From Limnohabitans sp. (GTDB taxonomy: Bacteria; Pseudomonadota; Gammaproteobacteria; Burkholderiales; Burkholderiaceae_C), in assembly GCA_009693225.1 (NCBI GenBank), contig SHXP01000163.1, positions 1 through 5,524 on the forward strand: a stretch of 5,524 nt of DNA, in the 5' to 3' direction. The number at the start of each line of letters is the position of its first letter. The first letter of the stretch is position 1. Both the position numbers and the translations under genes were made by a program. The notes under the pieces were generated by a model that did no database searches, was not told the origin of the DNA, and saw nothing but the letters and a program-made list of their open reading frames with translations. This document shows positions 1 through 5,331 of this stretch, piece by piece.

Positions 1-441
1 GCTGCCATTGGCGGTTTGCTGTTGGCCGTGTGCAAGCCCAAACCGGCCATCCACAGTTTGTTCAATCTGTTGCGCAGCGTGCCCGAATTGGTCTGGGCGA
101 CCTTGACGGTGCTGGCGGTCGGACTCGGTCCGTTTGCAGGCGCGCTGGCGCTGGCGCTGGCCTTGCAACACGCCGGAGCATCACGCAGCCTGGCTTTTAT
201 GTATGCCACTCTGCCTCTGGTCGCCCCGCAGTTGCTTGCCTACACGCTGTACCGCTGGGAAATGAACATACGCATGGCTGCCATCCTGGGCTTTGTCGGC
301 GCAGGCGGTCTGGGGCAAATGCTTTATGTGGCGCTGTCGCTGATGAACTACCCGCAGGCCTGCACGGTCATCATGGCCATGCTGTTGCTGTCTGTGCTGG
401 TCGACCAGGCCAGCGCCCGGCTCAGACGCGGCATGGACTGA
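1..441 (+). CDS. phnE: PhnE-type phosphonate ABC transporter permease, C-terminal part (5' end outside window)
   Basis: This is the inner-membrane permease of a phosphonate/phosphite-type ABC importer. The frame is open from base 1, so the N-terminus lies upstream; 146 residues are visible, ending at TGA 439-441. Seen: R-S-V-P-E-L-V-W (visible residues 25-32), G-L-G-P-F-A-G (41-47), an LPLVAPQLLAYTLYRWE stretch (71-87) and G-A-G-G-L-G (100-105), followed by a last hydrophobic segment and a basic tail (ARLRR). These blocks match PhnE in order. Odd: between GPFAG and the LP block there are 23 residues, whereas E. coli PhnE as I remember it has about 46. The missing part is the segment leading into the EAA loop that contacts the ATPase; only a degenerate ALQHAGAS remnant remains. 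Three tandem GCGCTG units sit at the junction. The protein may be divergent or may be disabled by an in-frame deletion. The gene ends 9 bases from the convergent FKBP gene. Confidence 0.8.
   Translation, partial: AAIGGLLLAVCKPKPAIHSLFNLLRSVPELVWATLTVLAVGLGPFAGALALALALQHAGASRSLAFMYATLPLVAPQLLAYTLYRWEMNIRMAAILGFVGAGGLGQMLYVALSLMNYPQACTVIMAMLLLSVLVDQASARLRRGMD
142..159 (+). repeat. Three tandem GCGCTG units inside the permease gene
   Basis: Three perfect head-to-tail copies of GCGCTG encode an alternating Ala-Leu run. They sit exactly where the permease seems shorter than its family. Short direct repeats like this can mediate slippage or deletion, so they are a plausible scar. They could also simply reflect Ala/Leu codon choice in a membrane helix. 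Confidence 0.6.
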
Positions 442-450
442 CGAGCTTGT

Positions 451-858
451 TTATTTTTTGATACTGACCAGCTCGACTTCAAACTGCAGCACTGATTTAG
501 GCGGAATCACGCCGCGTATGCCTTCATCGCCGTAGGCCGTCGCAGGCGGACAGGTCAGGCGGGCTTTGCCGCCCACTTTGATTTTTTGCATGCCGTCGGT
601 CCAGCAGGGAATCACACGGTTCAAGGGAAAGGCAATCGGTTCGCTGCGTTTGTAACTGCTGTCAAACTCTTTGCCGTCGGGCAAAGTGCCCCGGTAATGC
701 GCGACCACCGTGTCTGCGGCAGTGGGACTCGCGCCTGTACCTTCTTTAAGGTGCTCGATTTTCACGCCGGTGGGCAATGTCTCGGTTTTATTTTCGGCAC
801 TGGCGACCCTGACCGACAAGGCCAGCAAGCCGGCAGACAAAAATAGGGATGTTTTCAT
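451..858 (-). CDS. Periplasmic FKBP-type peptidyl-prolyl cis-trans isomerase
   Basis: A 135-residue protein with a signal peptide (MKTSLFLSAGLLALSVRVASA, likely cut after A21), followed by a single FKBP domain. It should catalyse cis-trans isomerisation of X-Pro bonds and assist folding of exported proteins. Residues matching the FKBP pocket are present: Y55 (HYRGTL), F65-D66 (EFDSS), V82-I83 and W86 (VIPCW), Y109 (AYGDEG), the IPP turn at 118-120 and F126 (LQFEVEL). The usual VIxGW reads VIPCW, so a conserved Gly is Cys85; with Cys103 there are two cysteines after the signal. The ATG at 858-856 was chosen because it begins a proper signal peptide; the frame stays open upstream to 1002, but that extension would bury the signal. 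No strong Shine-Dalgarno is visible. It lies 119 bases downstream of the metalloprotease on the same strand and may be cotranscribed with it. Confidence 0.9.
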   Translation of the reverse strand: MKTSLFLSAGLLALSVRVASAENKTETLPTGVKIEHLKEGTGASPTAADTVVAHYRGTLPDGKEFDSSYKRSEPIAFPLNRVIPCWTDGMQKIKVGGKARLTCPPATAYGDEGIRGVIPPKSVLQFEVELVSIKK

Positions 859-977
859 GGTGAGATGCAGTTGGTGGAAATCGGGCATTATCGATGCTGA
901 CTCCGTACGGCTTGCGCCTGATGTGTGAAGACCCGGCAAAAGCAATCCACCGAGCAAAATTCCGCCCACATGCTTGC
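859..977 (-). other. Spacer between metalloprotease and FKBP genes
   Basis: This 119-base gap holds no recognisable gene and no hairpin with a T-run, so readthrough from the protease gene is plausible. A GATAAT hexamer on the minus strand (892-887) resembles a -10 element. No acceptable -35 lies 16-18 bases upstream, so a separate FKBP promoter is only possible. An 8-base palindrome CCGTACGG occurs at 903-910. Confidence 0.35.
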
Positions 978-2081
978 TTAATTGGCGTTGGCCGCGCGGC
1001 AACGCTGTATGTCACACGCGGTGGGCAACAAGGAGCGGTATTCAAAATTTTTGGGCATGAAACCGTTGTCACGGATAAAACACTTTTCGCCGGCTTCGTT
1101 GCTGTAATAAGAAAGCACATCGACACAACGGCGCGAATGCGCTGTCAGGCCTTGAAAGTGCCCGACTTCGTGCGAGACCACCATTTGCAGGGTTTCAATC
1201 AGATTGCGATTGGGATTAGTTTTCTTCAGATTTTGAAATGCCTCCGGGCTGAGCGTCAGTGTTTTTTTGGTGATGTTGGCCAGCCCGATAGTGCCCAGCT
1301 TGTCGTCATCGTTCCATTGCACACTGATTTTCAAAACGCCTTTGGCATCGAAAAAATCACGCCTGAGAATCACCGTGTTCTGGCCACCGCACTGGTCCCA
1401 GGCCGAAGCCGCCTGTTGCAATACGGAAAACACCGCGTCTTCGCTCACGCCCAAAGGCGCGCCCTGGTGTTCATACACGTAGACCATGCTGGGGCTGAGC
1501 ATTTTCGTGTCTTTGGCACCGTCGTTCCAGGTAACGATTTCGTTGGGAAGACATTGTGCAATTTCGCTTTCGCGCAAGGAATATTCTTTACTGACTGCGG
1601 TTTTCTCGTCCACCTTGTTGGGCAGGCGCTTGACTTTATTGGTGGCCGTGATGTTAACGCTGCCCGAAGGCGCAATCACCGGGGCGGTGGTTGTGCTTTT
1701 GCTGACCTCCAGGGTCGAAGGCAAGGGTTTTTTGGTCAGGTGCAGTTGCTTGACGGTCTGGTGAACTTTTTCCGTGTCTGCTGTTCCCAGCCACACCGCC
1801 ACATTGCTGCGTATGGCTTCTATGTCGTTGTAGGAACAGTCTTTGCCGTACCTGGCCAGCCACTCCAGCGCACGTTTTTCACGCACCTGCACATCATTGA
1901 TGGAATAGGCCATGCTGCGGAAATCTTCTGCCTTGCACAATGGAGAAGCCTTTTCCTCCTGCACCGGATTCGGGGCCTGACCCGGCGCACCCGGGGGCAA
2001 CAAAGCCAGGCCGAGCACAAGCAGGGCCGCCGGCAAATACCGCTTCTTCAGAAAAAGGCTGTTATTATAAGTGAAAAACAT
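978..2081 (-). CDS. Exported matrixin-like zinc metalloprotease with a shifted zinc motif
   Basis: A 367-residue putative secreted or periplasmic metallopeptidase. Order: basic-hydrophobic signal region (about 1-35, KKR at 12-14, cleavage near GAPGQA), a charged, mostly helical-looking module with Cys49 and Cys82 (about 40-115), a Lys/Thr/Pro-rich linker (about 116-165), then a catalytic domain. That domain has a W-containing helix (AASAWDQC), strand-like segments (KISVQWNDDD, GTIGLANI, TLTLSPEAF), the zinc helix HEVGHFQGLTAH (304-315) and VLSYY (322-326), which resembles a metzincin Met-turn with Leu for Met. In metzincins the third ligand follows Gly by three residues (HExxHxxGxxH); here His315 follows Gly311 by four. 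Eight cysteines lie outside the signal, consistent with disulfides in an exported protein. The start is uncertain: a promoter overlaps the ATG, and codon 11 (CTG) would begin MKKRYLPAALL, a textbook signal peptide. The gene is 85 bases downstream of the dehydrogenase operon and its base composition looks more AT-rich than that operon. Confidence 0.75.
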   Translation of the reverse strand: MFFTYNNSLFLKKRYLPAALLVLGLALLPPGAPGQAPNPVQEEKASPLCKAEDFRSMAYSINDVQVREKRALEWLARYGKDCSYNDIEAIRSNVAVWLGTADTEKVHQTVKQLHLTKKPLPSTLEVSKSTTTAPVIAPSGSVNITATNKVKRLPNKVDEKTAVSKEYSLRESEIAQCLPNEIVTWNDGAKDTKMLSPSMVYVYEHQGAPLGVSEDAVFSVLQQAASAWDQCGGQNTVILRRDFFDAKGVLKISVQWNDDDKLGTIGLANITKKTLTLSPEAFQNLKKTNPNRNLIETLQMVVSHEVGHFQGLTAHSRRCVDVLSYYSNEAGEKCFIRDNGFMPKNFEYRSLLPTACDIQRCRAANAN

Positions 2082-2093
2082 GGCTCACATCAA
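2064..2093 (-). promoter_or_regulatory. Sigma70-like promoter overlapping the metalloprotease start codon
   Basis: On the minus strand a perfect TATAAT (2069-2064) is preceded by TTGATG (2093-2088, four of six consensus bases) with an 18-base spacer. The ATG of the metalloprotease (2081-2079) lies inside that spacer. If used, transcription would begin near 2058-2056, downstream of the ATG, which would require a start at codon 11 (CTG, 2051) or codon 16 (TTG, 2036). Otherwise the ATG would be translated only from a transcript starting further upstream. The match may be coincidental. Confidence 0.45.
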
Positions 2094-2137
2094 AATACAG
2101 GCTGGATGTTAGCAATCGGCAGTTGCGGTGTGAGCTT

Positions 2138-2153
2138 GACCGTTTCAACGGTC
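2138..2153. repeat. Perfect inverted repeat between dehydrogenase operon and metalloprotease
   Basis: GACCGTTTCAACGGTC has two perfect 7-base arms around 2 bases; as RNA it would form a 6-bp stem with a 4-base loop. It is followed directly by an 8-base palindrome GAATATTC (2154-2161). Neither strand has a T-run after the hairpin, so it is not a canonical intrinsic terminator. It could be an operator, an RNA-stabilising 3' stem for the upstream operon, or a weak or factor-assisted terminator. Confidence 0.5.
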
Positions 2154-2166
2154 GAATATTCAACAT

Positions 2167-2934
2167 TCAACCCTGTACCGAATAACCGCCGTCAACCGGT
2201 ATGGCGGTACCGGTCAGAAAATCCGAAGCCGCACCGGCAAGAAACACCGCGACACCGGCGAAATCGTCTGGCACGCCCCAGCGTTTGGCGGGCGTTCTGT
2301 CAAGCACACGCTCATGCAAGCCTGGGACATCGATGCGCGCCTGGCGCGTCAAAGCCGTGTCTATCCATCCCGGCAGAATCGCATTCACCTGTATGTTGTC
2401 CGCCGCCCAGGCGCAGGCCATGGCGCGTGTCATTTGCACCAGGCCGCCTTTGGAGGCCGCATAAGGCGTTGCAAAAGATGCGCCGAAGATGGACATCATC
2501 GAACCGGTGTTGATGATTTTTCCGGCCCCTTGTTTTTTGAACTCGGGGTAGACCGCCTGCGAGCAGCAAAAAGCGCTGGTCAGGTTGGTTTGCAAGACTT
2601 GGTTCCACTCGGCCAGGGTGTAATCCTGCGGCGGCTTGCGGATATTGATGCCTGCGTTGTTGAGCAGAATGTCGACGCGCCCGTGCCTGTGCGCCGCCCG
2701 GCTGACCATGGCCTGGCATGAAGCCTCCTGCTGCACATCAACGTCAAGCCAGCTGGCCTGCCCGCCGACATCTTGAATCTGCGCCGCCGCAGCGGCGTTT
2801 TTCTCGCTGTTGCGACCGGCGATCACCACCGTGGCCCCGGCAGCCGCCAGGCCTGTGGCCATGCCCAGGCCAATGCCACTGTTGCCGCCGGTGACGATGG
2901 CGACTTTGCCGCTCAAATCAAACAAGTGCTTCAT
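2167..2934 (-). CDS. SDR-family short-chain dehydrogenase/reductase (gluconate 5-dehydrogenase / 2-deoxygluconate 3-dehydrogenase-like)
   Basis: A 255-residue classical SDR, the normal family length, predicted to be cytoplasmic and to oxidise or reduce a hydroxy/keto group with NAD(P)H. Seen in order: the cofactor glycine motif TGGNSGIG (15-22), an Arg at the end of strand 2 (R41 in IAGRN, often linked with NADP preference), LDVD (63-66), NNAG (92-95), N117, catalytic S145, Y158 and K162 (YAASK), PGW (188-190), and the C-terminal VDGGYSV. The overall pattern, including RWGVPDDFAG and FLTGTAIPVDGG, resembles sugar-acid dehydrogenases of the KduD/gluconate 5-dehydrogenase group, but SDR substrate cannot be read from sequence. 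The ATG is 11 bases after the stop of the upstream beta-hydroxyacid dehydrogenase, with only a weak GAG as ribosome site, so it is probably translated by coupling. It is the last gene of the four-gene operon. Confidence 0.92.
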   Translation of the reverse strand: MKHLFDLSGKVAIVTGGNSGIGLGMATGLAAAGATVVIAGRNSEKNAAAAAQIQDVGGQASWLDVDVQQEASCQAMVSRAAHRHGRVDILLNNAGINIRKPPQDYTLAEWNQVLQTNLTSAFCCSQAVYPEFKKQGAGKIINTGSMMSIFGASFATPYAASKGGLVQMTRAMACAWAADNIQVNAILPGWIDTALTRQARIDVPGLHERVLDRTPAKRWGVPDDFAGVAVFLAGAASDFLTGTAIPVDGGYSVQG

Positions 2935-2945
2935 GTCGCAGTGAC

Positions 2946-3851
2946 TCAGAATTTATGCGACGGCGGCAAGCCGTTTTGCGTGGCGACAAAGTCGGCCAGC
3001 ATGGGCACGTATTTCTGGGCAAAACCTTGCGCTTCCATGGCGGCGAACGAGTTTTTCACCATCGACTGGATGGGGTGCAAAGCACCGATGTCGGTGGCCA
3101 GACTGCTCAGGTAGCGCATGTCCTTGTGCGCATTGGTGATGGTGAACTTGTGCGCGTTTTCATCGCCGTTCATGGTCCATTTCATGAAGGTGTCGTAGAA
3201 CGGACTGCGCATGCGGCCCGAGCCGATGACCGAGTGAAACTGGTCCTGGCTCAAACCGGCTTTGCGGGCAATGGCCAGCGCTTCGGAAAATAAGGAGGCA
3301 TAGCCCATGGCGACAAAGTTGTTCACCAGCTTCATGGTGTGACCCAGGCCGACCGGACCCAGATGCACGATGTTGCCGGCCCAGCACTCGATCACCGGTT
3401 TAACCGCGTTGAACAACTCGGGCGAGGCGCCGACCATGGCGTCCAAGGTGCCGGCTTCGGCTTCGGCCGGGGTACGGCCCAGCGGCGCGTCGATGAAATG
3501 CATGCCGTGGCTTTCTGCCAGCGCGGCCATTTGCTTGGTCGACACCGGATTCGAGGTCGAACAATCGATGATGATCAGGCCTTTTTTGCCGCCGGCGATC
3601 AAACCGTCAGGGCCGTTCATCAAGGCTTCTACTTGCGGCGAACCGGTGACGCACAAGTGCACGATGTCGCATTGCGATGCCAACTCGCGCGCGTTCTTAG
3701 CTTCGGTGGCACCCAGCGCTTTCAAACGCTCGACAGGTTCGCGGTTTTTGTGACCCATGATGACCAGCGGATGCCCTTTGGTCACAATGTTTTTGGCCAT
3801 GCCTGCGCCCATCAGGCCCACGCCGATGAAGCCGATGACTTGTTTGCTCAT
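2946..3851 (-). CDS. Beta-hydroxyacid dehydrogenase, 3-hydroxyisobutyrate dehydrogenase family
   Basis: A 301-residue NAD(P)-dependent oxidoreductase of the 3-hydroxyisobutyrate / tartronate-semialdehyde / sulfolactaldehyde reductase family, full length. Seen: Rossmann motif GFIGVGLMGAGMAKN (7-21), the substrate loop DAPLGRTPAEAEAGTL (121-136), the catalytic-lysine motif G-H-T-M-K174-L-V-N-N178, and AHKD (241-244) in the all-helical C-terminal half. Most family members have DAPVSGG in the loop; here it is Gly125-Arg126-Thr127, as in E. coli YihU (DVPVGRTS), where the arginine region faces the substrate's acid group. This suggests a substrate with an extra or unusual anionic group, but similar RTP loops occur in uncharacterised homologues. 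The start is well supported by a strong Shine-Dalgarno 7 bases upstream. It lies 21 bases after the hydratase-like gene and 11 bases before the SDR. Confidence 0.93.
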   Translation of the reverse strand: MSKQVIGFIGVGLMGAGMAKNIVTKGHPLVIMGHKNREPVERLKALGATEAKNARELASQCDIVHLCVTGSPQVEALMNGPDGLIAGGKKGLIIIDCSTSNPVSTKQMAALAESHGMHFIDAPLGRTPAEAEAGTLDAMVGASPELFNAVKPVIECWAGNIVHLGPVGLGHTMKLVNNFVAMGYASLFSEALAIARKAGLSQDQFHSVIGSGRMRSPFYDTFMKWTMNGDENAHKFTITNAHKDMRYLSSLATDIGALHPIQSMVKNSFAAMEAQGFAQKYVPMLADFVATQNGLPPSHKF

Positions 3852-3856
3852 GGTAG

Positions 3857-3865
3857 TTCTCCTCT
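3857..3865 (-). promoter_or_regulatory. Strong ribosome binding site of the beta-hydroxyacid dehydrogenase
   Basis: The minus strand reads AGAGGAGAA, with the AGGAG core 7 bases before the ATG at 3851. It is the strongest Shine-Dalgarno in the window, fixes this start, and suggests the dehydrogenase is translated more strongly than its operon neighbours. Confidence 0.85.
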
Positions 3866-3872
3866 GAAAAAA

Positions 3873-4691
3873 TTAACGTATAAAGACCGTGACATCGGCG
3901 CAACCGGCGATCTCAAACCTCAGGTCCTGCCCGCTCACAGGGAAAAACGAGGCCAGCCAACTGCCGGTGGTCACCCATTGCCCGGCTTTGAACCGGTGGC
4001 CAAGTTGCTGGAAATGGTTGGCGATCCAGGCCATGGCTTGCAGCGGATGCCCCATGACATCGCGGCTGTGGCCGCTGCCGATCGGCTGAGCGTCGACATA
4101 GGCGGTGCCGGTGCTCTGCCACAAATCGTCAAAACGGGCTTTGTCAATCTGCGAGCCCAGCACCACGCCGTGGTTCCAGGCGTTTTCGGCCACCAGACTG
4201 AAAAAATTCTGCTTCAAATCGGGATACAGCGCGCGCCTGTCGTCGGCGATTTCCAGCGACGGGTAGGCGCAGGCGATGAAGTCAAGAATACTGTCAGCGG
4301 TCCACGGCGCTTTGCGCTCGGGCACATCGCGGGCGAATTGCAGCGCTAGCTCAAACTCGATGATCAGGTGCTGGCGTGCGGCCGACACCACGGTATGGCC
4401 GGTTTGAAACACGGTATCTGCCAGCACGCAACCTGATACCGCGTCATCGAAGCCGACAAACTCGCGCATCACCGGCGTGGTGATGGCGATCTTGTAGCCG
4501 CTGATGGATGTACGGCGCTGCTGAGCCTGCGTGGCGATGAAGGCGTCCTGCGTGGCATAGGCCTGCATCACATCGCCGGGGGCGAAATCCGGGGCCAGGC
4601 CGGTGAAAGGCTCACCGGTATGTTGTTGTCTCAGCAGTTCCTGCGCAGCCGCCGCGGCGCCGGGCCAGTCGGGCAATTCACTGAGTGGCAT
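3873..4691 (-). CDS. 2-keto-4-pentenoate hydratase / oxalocrotonate decarboxylase (FAH superfamily)-like enzyme
   Basis: A 272-residue cytoplasmic enzyme of the MhpD/4-oxalocrotonate decarboxylase group, at the usual length. Family members hydrate 2-hydroxypenta-2,4-dienoates or decarboxylate 2-oxo-dioates with Mg2+ or Mn2+. Seen: GYKIAITT (65-72, family GYKIGLTS), the probable metal ligands E112 and E114 (IEFELAL) and E147 (SLEIADDR), VVLGS (176-180), HPLQAMAWIANH (215-226) and KAGQWVTTGSWLASFFPVSGQ (235-255; family KAGDVVLTGS..). The ligands are intact, so it is probably active, but which of the two reactions it performs, and on what, is not visible. The ATG at 4691 was chosen because it follows the upstream stop by one base (TGA-C-ATG), typical of translational coupling; a TTG 11 codons earlier overlaps that gene and has no better ribosome site. 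No meta-cleavage dioxygenase is present in the window, so a classical aromatic pathway is not indicated. Confidence 0.88.
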   Translation of the reverse strand: MPLSELPDWPGAAAAAQELLRQQHTGEPFTGLAPDFAPGDVMQAYATQDAFIATQAQQRRTSISGYKIAITTPVMREFVGFDDAVSGCVLADTVFQTGHTVVSAARQHLIIEFELALQFARDVPERKAPWTADSILDFIACAYPSLEIADDRRALYPDLKQNFFSLVAENAWNHGVVLGSQIDKARFDDLWQSTGTAYVDAQPIGSGHSRDVMGHPLQAMAWIANHFQQLGHRFKAGQWVTTGSWLASFFPVSGQDLRFEIAGCADVTVFIR

Positions 4692-4692
4692 G

Positions 4693-5145
4693 TCAGGGAA
4701 TACGCGTGGCTTGCCAGGAGACAAATTGCAGGATGCCGTCCTTTTTCTGCCAGATGCTGTGAAAGCGGATCAGCACGTTCAAGTCTTTGCCGTTGACGGT
4801 GACATCAAAATTTCCGTTGCCGGTCAGCATCGCCACGCAACCGTAGGTGCGGACAGTGACTTCGGACCGGCGCATGACCCTGTAGCGCACGGCTCCGCTG
4901 CGCAAGGAATCGATATAAGTCTGCTTATTGTCAATCACTGTGCTGGAATGGAAATACACCAGATCCTCAGACAGCAGCGAATTCATGGCGGCAAAGTCAT
5001 TGCTCATCTGCGCCTCGTAGCGGGCGTCTTCGGCTTTGACGGCTTCGTCGGCTTGCACCGGGTCACACGATGACGCATAGGCAGGGGCACTGCTCAGCAA
5101 AACCACAGCCAGCGCCGTCAGCAGTCGGGAAGTGAAAGGTTTCAT
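4693..5145 (-). CDS. Exported SnoaL/NTF2-like (DUF4440-type) protein
   Basis: A 150-residue protein with a clear signal peptide (MKPFTSRLLTALAVVLLSSA, then PAYA; likely cut near A24) and one NTF2-like cone domain. The pattern of a helical start (EDARYEAQMSNDFAAMNSLLSEDLV split around 39-63), then YFHSS (64-68), NKQTYIDSL (73-81), VRTYGCVAMLTG (98-109) and RFHSIWQKKDG (127-137) is that of the SnoaL-like/DUF4440 group. Members include ketosteroid-isomerase-like enzymes and small-molecule binding proteins; no catalytic residue can be assigned with confidence, though H66 and R127/H129 could face the pocket. Cys27 and Cys103 are the only cysteines of the mature form. It is the first gene of the minus-strand operon and its stop is one base from the next ATG. 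An exported fold protein leading a cytoplasmic catabolic operon is unusual; binding or modifying the pathway substrate in the periplasm is an inference. Confidence 0.82.
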   Translation of the reverse strand: MKPFTSRLLTALAVVLLSSAPAYASSCDPVQADEAVKAEDARYEAQMSNDFAAMNSLLSEDLVYFHSSTVIDNKQTYIDSLRSGAVRYRVMRRSEVTVRTYGCVAMLTGNGNFDVTVNGKDLNVLIRFHSIWQKKDGILQFVSWQATRIP

Positions 5146-5150
5146 GTCTA

Positions 5151-5156
5151 TCTCCG
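5151..5156 (-). promoter_or_regulatory. Ribosome binding site of the SnoaL-like gene
   Basis: The minus strand reads CGGAGA, with GGAG ending 6 bases before the ATG at 5145. This supports the signal-peptide start over the longer open frame, which continues into the intergenic region to 5463. Confidence 0.75.
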
Positions 5157-5266
5157 GTTGTTTGTTTGTGACCATCATACGCAGGGCCGCAGCAGACCGC
5201 AGATGTATCCGGGCTGCAGTAAGGCGGAGTTCACCTATGACAGTCGAAGGCCTAGGGTTTGTGCTT

Positions 5267-5307
5267 AGTTGCTGGAGTAACTCAGAGTTGTAAGGTTGCC
5301 GGCAACT
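5267..5307. promoter_or_regulatory. Cluster of overlapping palindromes, candidate operator
   Basis: Three dyads overlap or abut: AGTTGCTGGAGTAACT (5267-5282, imperfect, outer 4 and inner 2 bases of each arm paired), AACTCAGAGTT (5279-5289, perfect 5-base arms around one base), and GTTGCCGGCAAC (5295-5306, perfect 12-base palindrome). The half-site AGTTG recurs at 5267 and 5286 and inverted as CAACT at 5303-5307. The cluster ends 24 bases before the TRAP receptor start, a position suited to a repressor site or a 5' leader structure. The regulator family is not identifiable. Confidence 0.45.
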
Positions 5308-5331
5308 GTCATTCCGCCCGAAAGTATTCCC

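Larger units (their letters stand above)
5146..5331. promoter_or_regulatory. Divergent promoter/operator region between catabolic operon and TRAP receptor gene
   Basis: These 186 bases separate two divergently transcribed units and must contain both promoters if each is expressed from here. I see no consensus-quality -35/-10 pair on either strand; candidates such as TGTAAG (5289-5294, plus strand) are weak, which fits activator-dependent or non-sigma70 promoters. The plus-strand gene's proximal 65 bases are dense in short palindromes, described separately. No regulator gene lies in the window. Confidence 0.6.

Noticed and set aside
442..475. Possible terminator between the convergent permease and FKBP genes (CGAGCT at 442-447, AGCTCG at 470-475, T-rich stretch at 450-459)
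   Set aside because: The T-rich stretch lies in the loop rather than after the stem, and the right arm is inside the FKBP coding sequence, so it does not fit an intrinsic terminator.
887..892. GATAAT hexamer on the minus strand as the FKBP promoter -10
   Set aside because: No reasonable -35 hexamer is found at 16-18 bases upstream, and one hexamer alone is not enough to call a promoter.
859..1002. N-terminal extension of the FKBP frame to an upstream start
   Set aside because: It would overlap the end of the metalloprotease gene and bury a canonical signal peptide beginning at the ATG at 858.
894..2513. A 539-codon open frame on the plus strand opposite the metalloprotease and the SDR
   Set aside because: It lies antisense to two genes with clear family motifs and its translation shows no recognisable domain, is rich in His, Arg, Gly and Phe, and crosses the boundary between two unrelated genes. 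It is best explained as a shadow frame of GC-biased coding DNA.
3339..4349. A 336-codon open frame on the plus strand opposite the beta-hydroxyacid dehydrogenase and hydratase genes
   Set aside because: It is antisense to two strongly supported genes, spans their junction, and has no domain-like pattern.
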